DNA of 64,000 nt from Peteryoungia rhizophila (GCF_004912145.1 NZ_STGT01000004.1:434001-498000); one strand, 5' to 3'. Shown: positions 44,412 to 54,231, counted from the stretch's first letter. The notes: generated by a model not told the origin, from the sequence alone. Numbers and translations are program-made.

Positions 44412-44825
44412 ATGGGCAGACAGGACAAGGCAATGCGCATGATTTCCATGAATTCGATGACACGAATTGCAACGCTGGGCGGCCTCGCCGTCCTGCTCGC
44501 CTCCTGCTCGGGCGAGCCGTCGGCGAGCGACATCAGCAAGGCGATGAATGCCTCGATCCAGGCAGAAATGCAGCAGGTGAAGGGGCTGACGGCAGGGCTT
44601 GCGGCGGGATTGCCCTCCGGCACTGCCAACCCGATGGATGACCTGATGTCGATGCAGGTTTCCGACCTCGAGAAGATCGGCTGCAGCGAGAGCGGCGACA
44701 ACGCCTATCTCTGCGATGTGAGCTACACGCTCAAGGGCGGCATGTTCGGCAAGAAGGGCAAGACCATGACCGCGCCGGTGCGCATGCTCAATGCCCGCGA
44801 CGGATGGGTAGCCTCAGCCCGCTGA
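44412..44825 (+). CDS. Lipoprotein, unknown function
   Basis: The protein has a lipobox (LLASC) after a short hydrophobic leader, so it should be lipid-anchored in the outer or inner membrane. The open frame starts at 44412; internal ATGs at 44433 or 44448 are also possible, and the leader is best seen from the latter. The mature part has two cysteines (EKIGCSE and AYLCDV) and an internal beta-rich KGGMFGKKGKTMTAPVRML. It begins 3 bp after the DUF4870-like gene. No family recognised. Confidence 0.8.
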   Translation: MGRQDKAMRMISMNSMTRIATLGGLAVLLASCSGEPSASDISKAMNASIQAEMQQVKGLTAGLAAGLPSGTANPMDDLMSMQVSDLEKIGCSESGDNAYLCDVSYTLKGGMFGKKGKTMTAPVRMLNARDGWVASAR

Positions 44826-44911
44826 CGCCACTGCTGGCCCTACCGCCGACCTATGGCCGCCCGAGGGCGGCCCCTTCCACGGCTGCAGACTTCAATCCAG
44901 AAAGACATAAG

Positions 44912-46846
44912 ATGCGATATCTCTTCACGACGGCGCTGGCCTCCGGCGCGCTCATCGGCACGGCTCTGAGCGCTGTTACCGCCAGCGCCCAGCAGGCGCA
45001 GAAGATCCACTATTCCGGCGGTTTCAACTGCGGCGAGGACGAATACACGACGAACTGGAACATCCGCAAGGATGCCGCCGGCGAGATCGCCTTGACCGTC
45101 TACTTCCAGCAGCGCGGCTCCAGCCAGGTGAGCTGGCTCGACCTGACCGAGCACAAGTCGGCCAAGGGCATGGAGCTTCGTGATGCCAATGGCAATCCGC
45201 GCCTCGACGTGGCGGCCGATGGCGACACGATCCGCGCGTCCTGGATGAGGGGTGCGCCCCAGCAGGATTGCTCGATCTTTGCCGTCAGCCGCTCGGACAG
45301 CCCGCGCGACCGTTTCGACCAGCTGTTCACGCTGCTGGATGCACCCGCCGCTGACGAGGACGCGGCGGCGAAGGTGGCGGATGAGACCCGTTTCCCGCCG
45401 ATCGTGCATGCCCTGCCGGAACTGGACCAGAACAGCTATTCGCAACGTTACCAGACGTCGCTGGCCGAATTCTGGAAGCGCTATCGCGAAACGATGACCA
45501 GCGAGATCGCCGCACTGCCGATCACCACCGAGGCCGAGCGCCAGGCGCTGAAGGCCCGCGTGGATGCGGCCCTTTCCAGCACGATGCGCGCATCGGCTGC
45601 CCAGGGCGGCCATGAGGATATCCTCAGGATGCTGCAGACAACGGCCGACCGGCTGGCGGATGCCGGCATTGATCCGGCAGCCATCCTTGGCACCAGCGAT
45701 GCAGCCTTGATGTGCCAGCGCTATGCCAACATCAACTACGCGTTCCACTATCAGGACATGGACAAGGTGCAGATCGCCATGGCCGTGCCGCTCGATTACT
45801 GGAGCCGTGACCTTGCCGAAAGGTTCCTGGAGGATGCTCCGGGCTGCAGCGTCATGCACAGGAGCTACACGGAATCGCTGGTCAACACTTGGGGCGACAT
45901 CCAGCAGCGCCAGCAGCTGATCCAGACCATGCGCGAGGAACAGGCGCGCCTGCGGGCGCTACCGGCAACGATGGACACGCTGGTGGACACCAACAATCTT
46001 CAGCCCGATTCCGAGAAATTCCGGCGGGGCTACATGCCTTCCGACCTAGCGGAACGCTTCTTCGGCGCGCCGCTCGATGCCCGCCGCGCGGAAATCCTCT
46101 CTGTCGCCATGAGGGAACTCGACGGCAAGGTCGCAGCCTACACAATCGACCAGCCGGAGACGGCGACGCAGGTCAGCGATCTCTGCAACCAGCTTTCCTA
46201 CCTGCGCAATCTCGATGACGTGGCCAAGGGCTCCGTACACGAAAAATGCGAGACGGCGCAGGCGACGCTGGAGGAAAAGCAGAGCGTTGCCGCGCTGGCG
46301 AAGATCGAGGCTGCCTTTGCCTCCGCGGAGCCGGACAGCGATGCAGCCAAGGCGGCGCGCGAACTCTGCGACAGCCTGCCGGCAAGCCTGAACGGCAGTG
46401 CACGCACCGCCGCCTACGGCGCCTGCCAGGACGAGACCGTGAAGCTGGCCAAGAAGCAAGACGAACTGCGCTGCACCACTGCGCTGGCCAATTCCGGTGT
46501 TTCCGCCGACTTCCTCGAAACCACCGTGGCGGTAACCGATACCGACGGCATGTCGAAGGCCCCGCTGAAGGACCTGGTCTGCGGCGGCGCCACCCGCGAG
46601 ATCGCCGTCAGCTTCTCCTCCAGCGGCATCCTGATGTGGAAGACCCACGCGATGACCGTGAATTTTCCCCGCGACGATGCCCCGTGGCGATTCGTGCTTG
46701 TCAAGGACGAGGCAGAGGACGGCGCCGACTGGACGCTGGCCGTCGAGGATCCTTCGACGCTTGAGCGGCTGGACAAGGAGGACATGCCAGTCGAGATGGT
46801 CTCGGCCTGCTTCACCGGCTCTTCGGCCTGCCGGCCCGGCCGGTAA
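44912..46846 (+). CDS. Large periplasmic protein of unknown function, cysteine-containing
   Basis: The 644-residue protein has a Sec signal peptide (residues 1-25, ending TASAQQ). The mature part starts FNCGEDEYTTNWNI and is mostly helical, with about a dozen cysteines spread along it (for example MCQRYANINYAF, DLCNQLSYLR, ELCDSLPAS, YGACQDE and LVCGG), suggesting several disulfides. A C-terminal beta-rich part ends FTGSSACRPGR. No known domain recognised. The ATG at 44912 has a weak ribosome-binding site. It lies 86 bp after the lipoprotein and 66 bp before the next exported protein. Confidence 0.75.
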   Translation: MRYLFTTALASGALIGTALSAVTASAQQAQKIHYSGGFNCGEDEYTTNWNIRKDAAGEIALTVYFQQRGSSQVSWLDLTEHKSAKGMELRDANGNPRLDVAADGDTIRASWMRGAPQQDCSIFAVSRSDSPRDRFDQLFTLLDAPAADEDAAAKVADETRFPPIVHALPELDQNSYSQRYQTSLAEFWKRYRETMTSEIAALPITTEAERQALKARVDAALSSTMRASAAQGGHEDILRMLQTTADRLADAGIDPAAILGTSDAALMCQRYANINYAFHYQDMDKVQIAMAVPLDYWSRDLAERFLEDAPGCSVMHRSYTESLVNTWGDIQQRQQLIQTMREEQARLRALPATMDTLVDTNNLQPDSEKFRRGYMPSDLAERFFGAPLDARRAEILSVAMRELDGKVAAYTIDQPETATQVSDLCNQLSYLRNLDDVAKGSVHEKCETAQATLEEKQSVAALAKIEAAFASAEPDSDAAKAARELCDSLPASLNGSARTAAYGACQDETVKLAKKQDELRCTTALANSGVSADFLETTVAVTDTDGMSKAPLKDLVCGGATREIAVSFSSSGILMWKTHAMTVNFPRDDAPWRFVLVKDEAEDGADWTLAVEDPSTLERLDKEDMPVEMVSACFTGSSACRPGR

Positions 46847-46912
46847 TGCGCAAACACGGCGGTGGGCGAAACAGGCCCGCCGCTCCCCCTTCCTCCATCG
46901 CGGATCCCCTCC

Positions 46913-47905
46913 ATGACTGCTTCCAGACTGTCCGCCCTCGGGCTCATTGCCGGCCTTGGTCTCGCGCCCGCCGCCCCCACCGCCAATGCCGTCGAGTTCC
47001 GTTCGACCTATTCCGAAACCCGCAATTGTCCGGTGACGGAGGAAGGCGACGATGGCTTCATCCGCGAATGCACGGGACCGGGCAATGTCCGTGCCGTGCT
47101 TCAATATGTTGATGGCCTGTTCGGCGTGTTCTATCTGCCAATGGGCGGCAAGGCACGGATGGGGCTCGACGACATGCTGGAGGTTAGCCCCAACGCCCGA
47201 CAACCGTATGGCGCAAAACACGAATGGCGCCAACGGGTCGGCGATGGCGCTCCCTGTGCCGCCATCATCCGCGCCTACACGCCGCTCGGCGAACTGCTGG
47301 TCGTGACCGAGCTTGCGACCGGCAGCCGGCTCGGCCGGGTCAAGACCAACCAGCAGGCTCGCGACCTCGCTGACCGCGCCTGCAGGAACATGGACCAGCA
47401 GCCCGCCGTCGCAGCCACCACCACCAGTATCGAGACTGGTTCCGCCTTGGCGGCAAGGCCCGCATCCCTACCGCCATCCACAACGACGACGACCGCCGCG
47501 GCGATGGTTCCGGTAGCAACCGACGACATTGACGGTCTGATCGCGAGCGGCCAAGAGCGCTTTAGGAAGGTATATATCGAGACCGGCATTTCAGGTGCGA
47601 TCGAGGCAATCGAAGAGTGCTACAGCGCCTTTAATCGCGAGCCGTCGTTCGCGCGGCTTGTCCAATGCGGCGCCCTGGACCTGGTCGCAGCTGATACTGA
47701 TCAGTCGGTTCTCGCCGGACAAAGCGATCTGCAGCAAGCCTTTCTTGCAAAGGAAGCCCCGGCCGAGCGGATTGCAGCCGGAGTGGCTCGACTCGGACTT
47801 GACCACGCGGCGCGTGACAACCTTAGCGAAGTCCTTGGAATCGGTGCTGCACCTACGCGGCAGTCACAGAAGGAAACTGGGTCGGTTTTTGATTTTTCAG
47901 AATAA
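46913..47905 (+). CDS. Two-domain exported protein, unknown function
   Basis: The 330-residue protein has a signal peptide (residues 1-26, ending APTANA). The N-terminal domain (about residues 27-160) has Cys in NCPVTEEGDDGFIRECTG and a helical AYTPLGELLVVTELATG part. A Thr/Ala/Pro linker (residues about 165-205, with STTTTTAAAMVPV) leads to a C-terminal helical domain with ECYSAFNREPSFARLVQCGALD. Linked exported domains like this are common in cell-wall-acting proteins, but no catalytic motif was seen. It is the last gene of the envelope cluster. Confidence 0.7.
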   Translation: MTASRLSALGLIAGLGLAPAAPTANAVEFRSTYSETRNCPVTEEGDDGFIRECTGPGNVRAVLQYVDGLFGVFYLPMGGKARMGLDDMLEVSPNARQPYGAKHEWRQRVGDGAPCAAIIRAYTPLGELLVVTELATGSRLGRVKTNQQARDLADRACRNMDQQPAVAATTTSIETGSALAARPASLPPSTTTTTAAAMVPVATDDIDGLIASGQERFRKVYIETGISGAIEAIEECYSAFNREPSFARLVQCGALDLVAADTDQSVLAGQSDLQQAFLAKEAPAERIAAGVARLGLDHAARDNLSEVLGIGAAPTRQSQKETGSVFDFSE

Positions 47906-48172
47906 CGATGGCGTATCACCGAGAGGTCGGCACCTAATGCAGGTGGCCAAAGACTGAGCTCCAAGCACGGAACAGCTGGGCCAAATGGGCGGAGCATTGC
48001 AGCTTTTCGGCGATCAGAGATGAATTGCTGAGGCGGTCGCATAGGCCAAAGCAACGGCTTTCGCTTTGAACGGATTCGAACTAGCGACGCGTTGGTAACA
48101 GCCGCATCTCAATTGTTTTTGCTTCTGATTTCTAACGCCACCGCGCCGTTCACATGAGATTTTTCCTGGGCA
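47906..48172. other. Intergenic with a T-arm-like repeat
   Basis: No gene. It holds TTGAACGGATTCGAACTAGC starting at 48066, related to the elements at 42787, 56235 and 62639. The flanking genes converge here. Confidence 0.45.
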
Positions 48173-48535
48173 TCAAAGGCAGCTTGGCTGACCGACCGCT
48201 GCGTAAGATGCGAATGGAACCGCTTGCAGTCCAATCGCGAACAATATGCCGTGGCATGCGGCCCAGAACAATTTGCTGGCTCGGAGTTGAGGCCGGATGA
48301 TCGATGTCAGCAAGATCGCGATACTAACGAAACCCACGGCAAGCCAAAGGAGCGTTAGCGGGGGGTTATAAATCATAATCACCTGGAGACAGCTCGTAAG
48401 CATATAGTGTCCTGCCGTCGCGTAAGACCAAGCCACCACCGCTATCCAAAGCGCCGTATGCGCGAGCATCGCCCCGCGCCTCAAACTCGTACTCTTTCGC
48501 AGGTCTGCCTCCATCGTTGCAGCTTCTTCGTTCAT
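48173..48535 (-). CDS. Small membrane protein, unknown function
   Basis: The 120-residue protein has three predicted spans (LAHTALWIAVVAWSYA, LLWLAVGFVSIAILLTSI, FWAACHGILFAIGL). The in-frame second ATG at 48514 is a possible start. No family recognised. It sits between the envelope cluster (opposite strand) and the anchored protein at 48677 (same strand), with only about 140 bp between the two minus-strand genes. Confidence 0.55.
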   Translation of the reverse strand: MNEEAATMEADLRKSTSLRRGAMLAHTALWIAVVAWSYATAGHYMLTSCLQVIMIYNPPLTLLWLAVGFVSIAILLTSIIRPQLRASKLFWAACHGILFAIGLQAVPFASYAAVGQPSCL

Positions 48536-48676
48536 CAGGATTTCGCTCTATGGCAAATGGAACTGCCGGACGTGACCGCACGTCATGTGTTACGTCACCT
48601 CCCGCCAGATCTGGGCTCGGCACGCTGCCAGATATGGACTTCCATGAGCTGCAACAGATGCCTCCTGACCACAAGC

Positions 48677-49351
48677 TTACTTTGAAAACCTGCCGAAGCG
48701 TACGCTAGTCCGCCTTGGCACCTTTTCTTCGCCCTCGAACCTCCAAGTCACGCTGAACTGGTGCCCGCCCACCGAAGGAATCCAGGCAAGTAGAGTGTTT
48801 GCAAGCACGTACCCTCCGGTCCAATCAGAAACGGCCGGGAACGAGCGCAAGACATCTATGAAAGCAAAAAACTCTCTACTGCATCCAACCGCATGTTGCT
48901 GCCGGGTATACATAGAGTAGTCGTGATACCGACACCGAAAGCCATCGCTTTCCAGAATTTTCATGAGATTGAGGCTATGCGGATTCTTCTCATGATGCGG
49001 TTTCGCGCCAGACAGAATGAGATGCAGGCAAACCTCCATATCACGCTCATTGCGAACACGGTGGAATTGCAACCGGCGCACTCCCGAGCTGTCCGTCCAT
49101 AAGCAATCATCAGCTGACTGAAACCTGTAAAACGCAAGCGCGTAGCGTCCGCGATCGATTGGATGGCGGGTGGCCCACAGCGCTGGCAGGCGATGCCCCA
49201 TCTCGAAGATCTTCTGCTCGGCGCTCAGACGACGAGGATCCCAATCTGTTTGCCAAAGGCCTACGGCTAAAGCAGGAAGCAGCAACCAAGCGAGGAACAA
49301 ATTGATAAGGCCGCCCAGCATGGCCACGAACATCAACAGATATTTCAGCAT
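48677..49351 (-). CDS. Anchored protein with a Cys-to-Cys signature, unknown family
   Basis: The 224-residue product starts at 49351 with a hydrophobic anchor (YLLMFVAMLGGLINLFLAWL). The soluble part contains DDCLWTDSSGVRRLQF and NERDMEVC, giving Cys-to-Cys spacing of 25 residues, then ILESDGFRC and a tryptophan-rich end. The same spacing and several of the same residues occur in the unrelated-looking gene at 61748-62413. The longer open frame to 49591 runs into the neighbouring gene and has no support. No known domain recognised. Confidence 0.65.
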   Translation of the reverse strand: MLKYLLMFVAMLGGLINLFLAWLLLPALAVGLWQTDWDPRRLSAEQKIFEMGHRLPALWATRHPIDRGRYALAFYRFQSADDCLWTDSSGVRRLQFHRVRNERDMEVCLHLILSGAKPHHEKNPHSLNLMKILESDGFRCRYHDYSMYTRQQHAVGCSREFFAFIDVLRSFPAVSDWTGGYVLANTLLAWIPSVGGHQFSVTWRFEGEEKVPRRTSVRFGRFSK

Positions 49352-49578
49352 CCGCGATGTCCTATGAGATGATCGGAATTCATCACGGTCCACATTTTGG
49401 CGCCACCTATAGGTGTTCCGCTGCAAACCTAAACCTATACGCATGCTGCTCCAACGGCACAAGGTTTGTCCGCCGTCTGCAAGATAGGCTTTCAGCCGCG
49501 CATGGCGTGGCAGCTTCATGCGGAAAGCGCGACTGACTACCTGGCCTTTATGGAGACGAGCGCCGCAGATTGGAACAT

Positions 49579-52203
49579 CTACGGCTGCCAATCCTTCATC
49601 TGCAGCACATTTCCTCCTAGCTTCTGAAACGCCCGCTGACGGCAGGAGAACACGATAATCTGCTGATCTCGAGACTGCCTGTGGAGTGCGTCGAACATCC
49701 TTTCGATGCGGTCGTCGTCCGAATAGACCAGCGCATCATCGAGGATGACGGGGGCCGGCCGGCCGTCACGCGCGAGGAGCCGCGCAAACGCCAGCCGCGT
49801 CAGCACTGACAACTGCTCCCGCATTCCGCCGCTCAGGCGGTCGACATCCTCTTCCTGCCCATTGCGCAGGATGGTCTGGGGTAGAAGCGTCTTGTCATCG
49901 AAGGTGATCGAAACATCGTCGAAGAGCAGTCTCAGCAGCGGCCCGAGCTCAGCCATGACAGGTTTGAGGTAGAGTTCTCGAGCCTCAGACCTGGCATTTT
50001 CCAAGGCAGTGGTCACACGCTGGAGGACAGCCACCTCCTTCTCGAATGCCGCCACCCGCGCAATCGCCGCAGTGAGTGCCTCCGAGGTCTCCCGCCACTT
50101 CTCTTCTACGGCTTCGTCGGATTGTGCCCGGATCTCTGCGTTCAGGCCGGCCATGGTCTCCCGTAGTGTATTGATCTCCTTGTCGACCGCAGCTTCGATC
50201 GAGCGAGCACGGGTCAGCGCCGCTTCTATAGACGCGAGATCACCGGCATCTTCACCCAGTTTGAGGACATAGGCCTCCGCCTCAAAAAGCGATTTATCCA
50301 GATCGCTTAGCTTGGCAGATAATGTGTGCTCGCGCTCTGCACGCGCTTCTTCCGGCCCGAGGATCACAGCCAACTGTGCCTGATCGGAAGTCAGAGACGC
50401 CAATCTCGTCTCCGCGGCGACGAAGGCGTCATCGGCACGAGACTGGTTTGGCTCTACCTCACGGAGGGCGAGACGCGCCTGCTTGCGGCGTTCTTCGGCT
50501 TGTGCCAGCGCGGTGCGAAGCAGCGCCGGATCCTCATCCAGGTCGAGACCCTCAAGGCCGGTCGTGTTACCTGCTTCGACTTCCTCTCTGAGTTTCGCCA
50601 GGCCCTCTGGAGCAATGAAGGACAGCCGGTCTTTCAATCCCCGCAAGTCAGAATCGGCCAGTTGTGCCCTTGCCTGCCTGTCTCGCGCTGCAGAGAGTCT
50701 ATCGACGCCCATTGACGCAAGAAGGGCGGTTCTTGCCGCTTCTGCCTGCACCAGTTGGTTGTCGCTCCGACCGGGGCGGTTCGAACGCAAGGTAATTGTC
50801 CCAATTCCTGCGACTTCAAGCCGAGCATGTCCGTCGTAGGTCCGGTCTTCGCCATCTACCAAGGGCTGGCCGTCGAGGGTCACCGTTCCGGCTGTATCGG
50901 CTTCGTAGTGGATCGAGACTGACGGGCGAGCGGCCTCATCGATGGCACGCAGCTTGGCGATTTCGACTTCGCATGCTTGCAGTTCCTCGATGGACTTTGT
51001 CGGGATTTGCAGAAGTGCGAGTTGAGCCTCACCCTCTTCAATGCTCTGACGTAGCTTCTCCGCCTCGGCCAATCGCTGCTTCAAGTCAGCCAGGCGTTTG
51101 TGCGCCTCGCGTGCCTTTGTTGCCGCCTCGAAGTGGGTTAGCCGCTCGCGGAGCTCCTGCTCCTCAGCCTCCGCGAGGTCCACGTTCTCACGTGCCTTTT
51201 CGATTGCGTCGGACGCCTTCCGGCGCCGCTTGATTGCTTCAGCCCGATTGATCTCTGCAGAAGAAATATCGCCTTGCAGAAGGGCTGCCCTCTCCCGAGC
51301 GCTGGTAAACGCCTTAAACTCCCGCTCTGCTGCGTTTCGCCGTTCGCGAACAAGCTTCAGTTCCGCTTCTGCCGTCTTCAGCTTTTCGTCCTGCGCCTTG
51401 GCGGCATCGAACCTGATCTGGGCTGTCTGAATGGCCGCCCTGCGCTGTTCTCTTTCTGGAGGACTGTCGAGTTCGACGAGCTTCGCTGCTGCGTTCGCAC
51501 GTTGGTCTAGCGCTTGGCGCAATCGAGTTACCTCGGCTGCCAGCCGCGCCTCATCCGCGGCGAGCCTATCACGTTCCTCGATCGCAGCCGCGTAGCGACC
51601 GCCAGCCTTCGGCCTGCCGGTCCCCGTGACCATGTCTGACAGGGCCTCTTTCACGGCCGCCATAATCTCGGCCATCCGACGCCCACCAGTGACTGCCTCC
51701 ACTTCGCCTTGGACGGATTCGAGGAGGCTCTGGCGTACCTGTTTCTCCCCCTCCTCCTCGGTCCGGCTTCGCTTTTCAATGCCCGTGATGCCTTGGCGTA
51801 CCCAGAGGAGGCCTGCAGGTCCAGAGGTCCCTCCCCTGATCAGGCTGCTGATAAAGTTTTCTGCCTCATCCGCTTGAGCGACGAGCTGACCGGAGCCAAG
51901 ATCGAGCACTCGGGCTGACCGACCACCATAGTACTGCTTGGTAATTCGGAAGTTGCCCTCGCCGGTCGTGATATCGGCCTCGACCAACGGGTTTCCACCA
52001 CTATAGGGGCGTAATCTCTGAACATCACTCGGGGTGCCCGAATGAGGTTGGAAGAAAAGTGCATGAAGGGCTTCAAAGCTCGTCGATTTGCCGTACTCGT
52101 TGGCGGCGCAAAGCACGTTCACGCCATCTCCGATGCCTTCGATGGCAACACCGCGGCCGGCGAACCGTTTGACGTTGAAGAGACGTAGGGCCGAGATCTT
52201 CAT
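49579..52203 (-). CDS. SbcC/YhaN-like ATPase with coiled coils
   Basis: The 874-residue protein has an ABC ATPase split by a long coiled coil. Walker A is at residues 34-41 (ANEYGKST), the signature is LSGGMREQ (residues about 790-797), and Walker B is VILDDA (819-824). In the middle, where SbcC carries a zinc hook, there is no CxxC; instead residues about 427-478 form a beta-rich insert (VSIHYEADTAGTVTLDG...GIGTITLRSNRPG). It partners the metallophosphoesterase that overlaps it by 4 bases. Such pairs process DNA ends; the YhaO/YhaN system of Bacillus is the closest known layout. Confidence 0.88.
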   Translation of the reverse strand: MKISALRLFNVKRFAGRGVAIEGIGDGVNVLCAANEYGKSTSFEALHALFFQPHSGTPSDVQRLRPYSGGNPLVEADITTGEGNFRITKQYYGGRSARVLDLGSGQLVAQADEAENFISSLIRGGTSGPAGLLWVRQGITGIEKRSRTEEEGEKQVRQSLLESVQGEVEAVTGGRRMAEIMAAVKEALSDMVTGTGRPKAGGRYAAAIEERDRLAADEARLAAEVTRLRQALDQRANAAAKLVELDSPPEREQRRAAIQTAQIRFDAAKAQDEKLKTAEAELKLVRERRNAAEREFKAFTSARERAALLQGDISSAEINRAEAIKRRRKASDAIEKARENVDLAEAEEQELRERLTHFEAATKAREAHKRLADLKQRLAEAEKLRQSIEEGEAQLALLQIPTKSIEELQACEVEIAKLRAIDEAARPSVSIHYEADTAGTVTLDGQPLVDGEDRTYDGHARLEVAGIGTITLRSNRPGRSDNQLVQAEAARTALLASMGVDRLSAARDRQARAQLADSDLRGLKDRLSFIAPEGLAKLREEVEAGNTTGLEGLDLDEDPALLRTALAQAEERRKQARLALREVEPNQSRADDAFVAAETRLASLTSDQAQLAVILGPEEARAEREHTLSAKLSDLDKSLFEAEAYVLKLGEDAGDLASIEAALTRARSIEAAVDKEINTLRETMAGLNAEIRAQSDEAVEEKWRETSEALTAAIARVAAFEKEVAVLQRVTTALENARSEARELYLKPVMAELGPLLRLLFDDVSITFDDKTLLPQTILRNGQEEDVDRLSGGMREQLSVLTRLAFARLLARDGRPAPVILDDALVYSDDDRIERMFDALHRQSRDQQIIVFSCRQRAFQKLGGNVLQMKDWQP

Positions 52204-53321
52204 GCCGTAATCGCGTGAGTATAGGCGTAGAGGCGCATCAAGGCCGCCCGCGCGATCTCGCGCTCAGACAAGGGTCGACGTTCATCCGTAGACTCGGCAA
52301 GCAGCGCATTGGCAGCTTCACGCAGCGCGCCGCCGCGATCGATCTGGTCAAGGTCTTCGAGCTCGCATTCCGTGGCTAATCCATCGTGAGCCAGCTCCAG
52401 AAAAGCGAAATCCGGAGCTGCCCTTTCAACCGCGGCGACGAGCTCAGCACGCCCTGCGAGGCGAGTGTACCCTGATGCCACCACCCGGATCAGCGAGTTT
52501 CTGCGTTCCCGCAAAGCCGGGAGCAGGGAATTGAGTGCAGACTCTGGAGCGTCGCTTTCGAGCAGATGAAGATCGAGGCTACGCCAAGCGAAGGTCGCGG
52601 TGGGCAACGCCTCAATGTCCGGGATGCTCGACGGGCCGGCAATCGTGACCAAAAGGGCCGTACCCGGCGCGTCGTGCTTGAAACGGTCAGGCTCTGGCGT
52701 CCCACAATAATGGGTTCGCTGGTCTACACTGACCATGCCGTGCCAATCGCCGAGCGCGAGATAGTCGAGCCCTGCACGTCTTGCCCGGTCCGGCGCGATG
52801 ACCTCGGACACGGCACCCTCTTCTGAAAAACTGCGAATGGCTCCATGAGCCAGTCCAATCCGCAGCGTCCCATCGGGTGTCGCTTGGCCATCCATCCATT
52901 CCGTCAGGTCTCGGCCAGGGCGACGGGTGGTGCACGGTGCGGGCAACAGGACGACACCGCTCGCCTCGACCGGCTGAGGCTCCACCGCGAGCACAACGTT
53001 TTCGGGTGCTTCTGCCCTTAACGTGGTCCAGAGCTGGGAGGCCTGCAGGGAGTCGTGATTTCCCGGCAAGATGACCCACCTGATCGCGGGATCGTGCGCC
53101 ATCTCGGCAAAGGCTTGGCGTCGCACGTGCGAGGCAGGCGTCTCGGTATCGAAGGTGTCTCCTGCGAGAAGCACCGTTGTCGCGTTTTGCTCGCGCGCGT
53201 GTGCAGCCAGCCGGGCGATCGCGTGGTGTCTTGCATCCCGCAAACGGCTGGGCAAATCACCCTCGAAGTTGCCGAAACGCTTTCCAAGATGAAGATCGCT
53301 GGAATGAATAAATCGAAACAT
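52200..53321 (-). CDS. SbcD/YhaO-like metallophosphoesterase (nuclease subunit)
   Basis: The 373-residue protein has the calcineurin-like metal-binding motifs in order: FIHSSDLHLGK, LLAGDTFD, ILPGNHDS, then GDWHGM and the later metal His. The C-terminal part after about residue 250 is a DNA-binding cap domain. The ATG at 53321 is chosen over 53390 because the family begins MFRFIHSSDLHLGK. It is the first gene of the nuclease pair; its stop overlaps the ATPase start (ATGA). Confidence 0.92.
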   Translation of the reverse strand: MFRFIHSSDLHLGKRFGNFEGDLPSRLRDARHHAIARLAAHAREQNATTVLLAGDTFDTETPASHVRRQAFAEMAHDPAIRWVILPGNHDSLQASQLWTTLRAEAPENVVLAVEPQPVEASGVVLLPAPCTTRRPGRDLTEWMDGQATPDGTLRIGLAHGAIRSFSEEGAVSEVIAPDRARRAGLDYLALGDWHGMVSVDQRTHYCGTPEPDRFKHDAPGTALLVTIAGPSSIPDIEALPTATFAWRSLDLHLLESDAPESALNSLLPALRERRNSLIRVVASGYTRLAGRAELVAAVERAAPDFAFLELAHDGLATECELEDLDQIDRGGALREAANALLAESTDERRPLSEREIARAALMRLYAYTHAITA

Positions 53322-53442
53322 GACCACCAGACTTTTGAGAGGCTTATCGGGACCTAGATGCAGAACCGCCCCGAGCTCGAATACCTTCAATTTGAAGGAT
53401 TGAGTTCAGCTGTCCTTCAAGGATTTCCGCTACCAAACCGCG

Positions 53443-54231
53443 ATGTTTCACGAGATTCTCGCATCAAGAGCCGTCTCAGCGAAAGGGCCTGTCGCTCAGT
53501 TCGCTCCTTATCTTGTTCTGCAGGCACTGCCATGGCTTCTCCTAGCGACTGTCCTGCGGTTGTATATGAAGACCGCCCCAAACGCACTTGTGCTTTTGAT
53601 GTTCGTCTCGGTCCAACTATGTGTCTTCATAGCCTTTCTGGCCACCTGCGAAAGAATGATCAAGCTGTCAGGTGGCTGGACGTCGTTGGATCGGCTCACC
53701 ATGAGGCAACGGGCACGCTTTGCTTGGCAGGTGATCTGGAGGTTGCTCACTGTCTTTCTCGGCGCGGTCGTGTTGGCCGTCACTACAGGGGTAGACAGAT
53801 ATGCGGCTGCAACCTTGTGGGTCGGTTTTGATGGGCTGGCGTTTCCGTGGCGTCAGGGAGTGCTGCAGGTGTGGATCGCTTTCATCGCGGTAATCACCTT
53901 CATCTTTGTCCTTGAGAAAGGGACTGGAAATCTGGTGAGGTTCACAGGCGTACTCAGACAGGTAAGAATCCACCGACATTCCCTGTTCTTCTCCGGGATT
54001 TACCTGGGGGTATTCCTGGTGAGCATCACGTTTATTCAATCCAAACTTGCACTGGTGCTGGGTGGCCTTCTTGATGACGGGAAGCTCGGAACGGTCCGAA
54101 CATATCTGCTGATCGGCTTTCTCGTCCTGTTCTCATATCTCCGCATTTGGGTCGTCGTGGCAATTTTGACCTATTCGATTAGAGCCTCGTATCGGCGCCT
54201 GGCCTCGGGCCGAAGTTTACATTGCCCGTGA
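53443..54231 (+). CDS. Multi-span membrane protein with a recombined C-terminus
   Basis: The 262-residue protein has about six hydrophobic spans (for example YLVLQALPWLLLATVLRLY, VLLMFVSVQLCVFIAFLATC, LLIGFLVLFSYLRIWVVVAIL). No family recognised. The last 15 or so residues (SGRSLHCP) are encoded by sequence that, in another frame, belongs to a traG fragment from 54206. The original C-terminus has probably been replaced at the junction. It is read away from the nuclease pair. It may be a truncated gene. Confidence 0.5.
   Translation: MFHEILASRAVSAKGPVAQFAPYLVLQALPWLLLATVLRLYMKTAPNALVLLMFVSVQLCVFIAFLATCERMIKLSGGWTSLDRLTMRQRARFAWQVIWRLLTVFLGAVVLAVTTGVDRYAAATLWVGFDGLAFPWRQGVLQVWIAFIAVITFIFVLEKGTGNLVRFTGVLRQVRIHRHSLFFSGIYLGVFLVSITFIQSKLALVLGGLLDDGKLGTVRTYLLIGFLVLFSYLRIWVVVAILTYSIRASYRRLASGRSLHCP

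Noticed and set aside
44840..45859. Minus-strand 339-residue open frame opposite the 644-residue exported protein
   Set aside because: It is the shadow of GC-rich coding sequence; no domain, no ribosome-binding site, and the forward gene has a signal peptide and sensible composition.
46046..47233. Minus-strand 395-residue open frame across two exported-protein genes
   Set aside because: It spans an intergenic gap and two forward genes, is Gly/Arg/Ala rich and has no recognisable motif.
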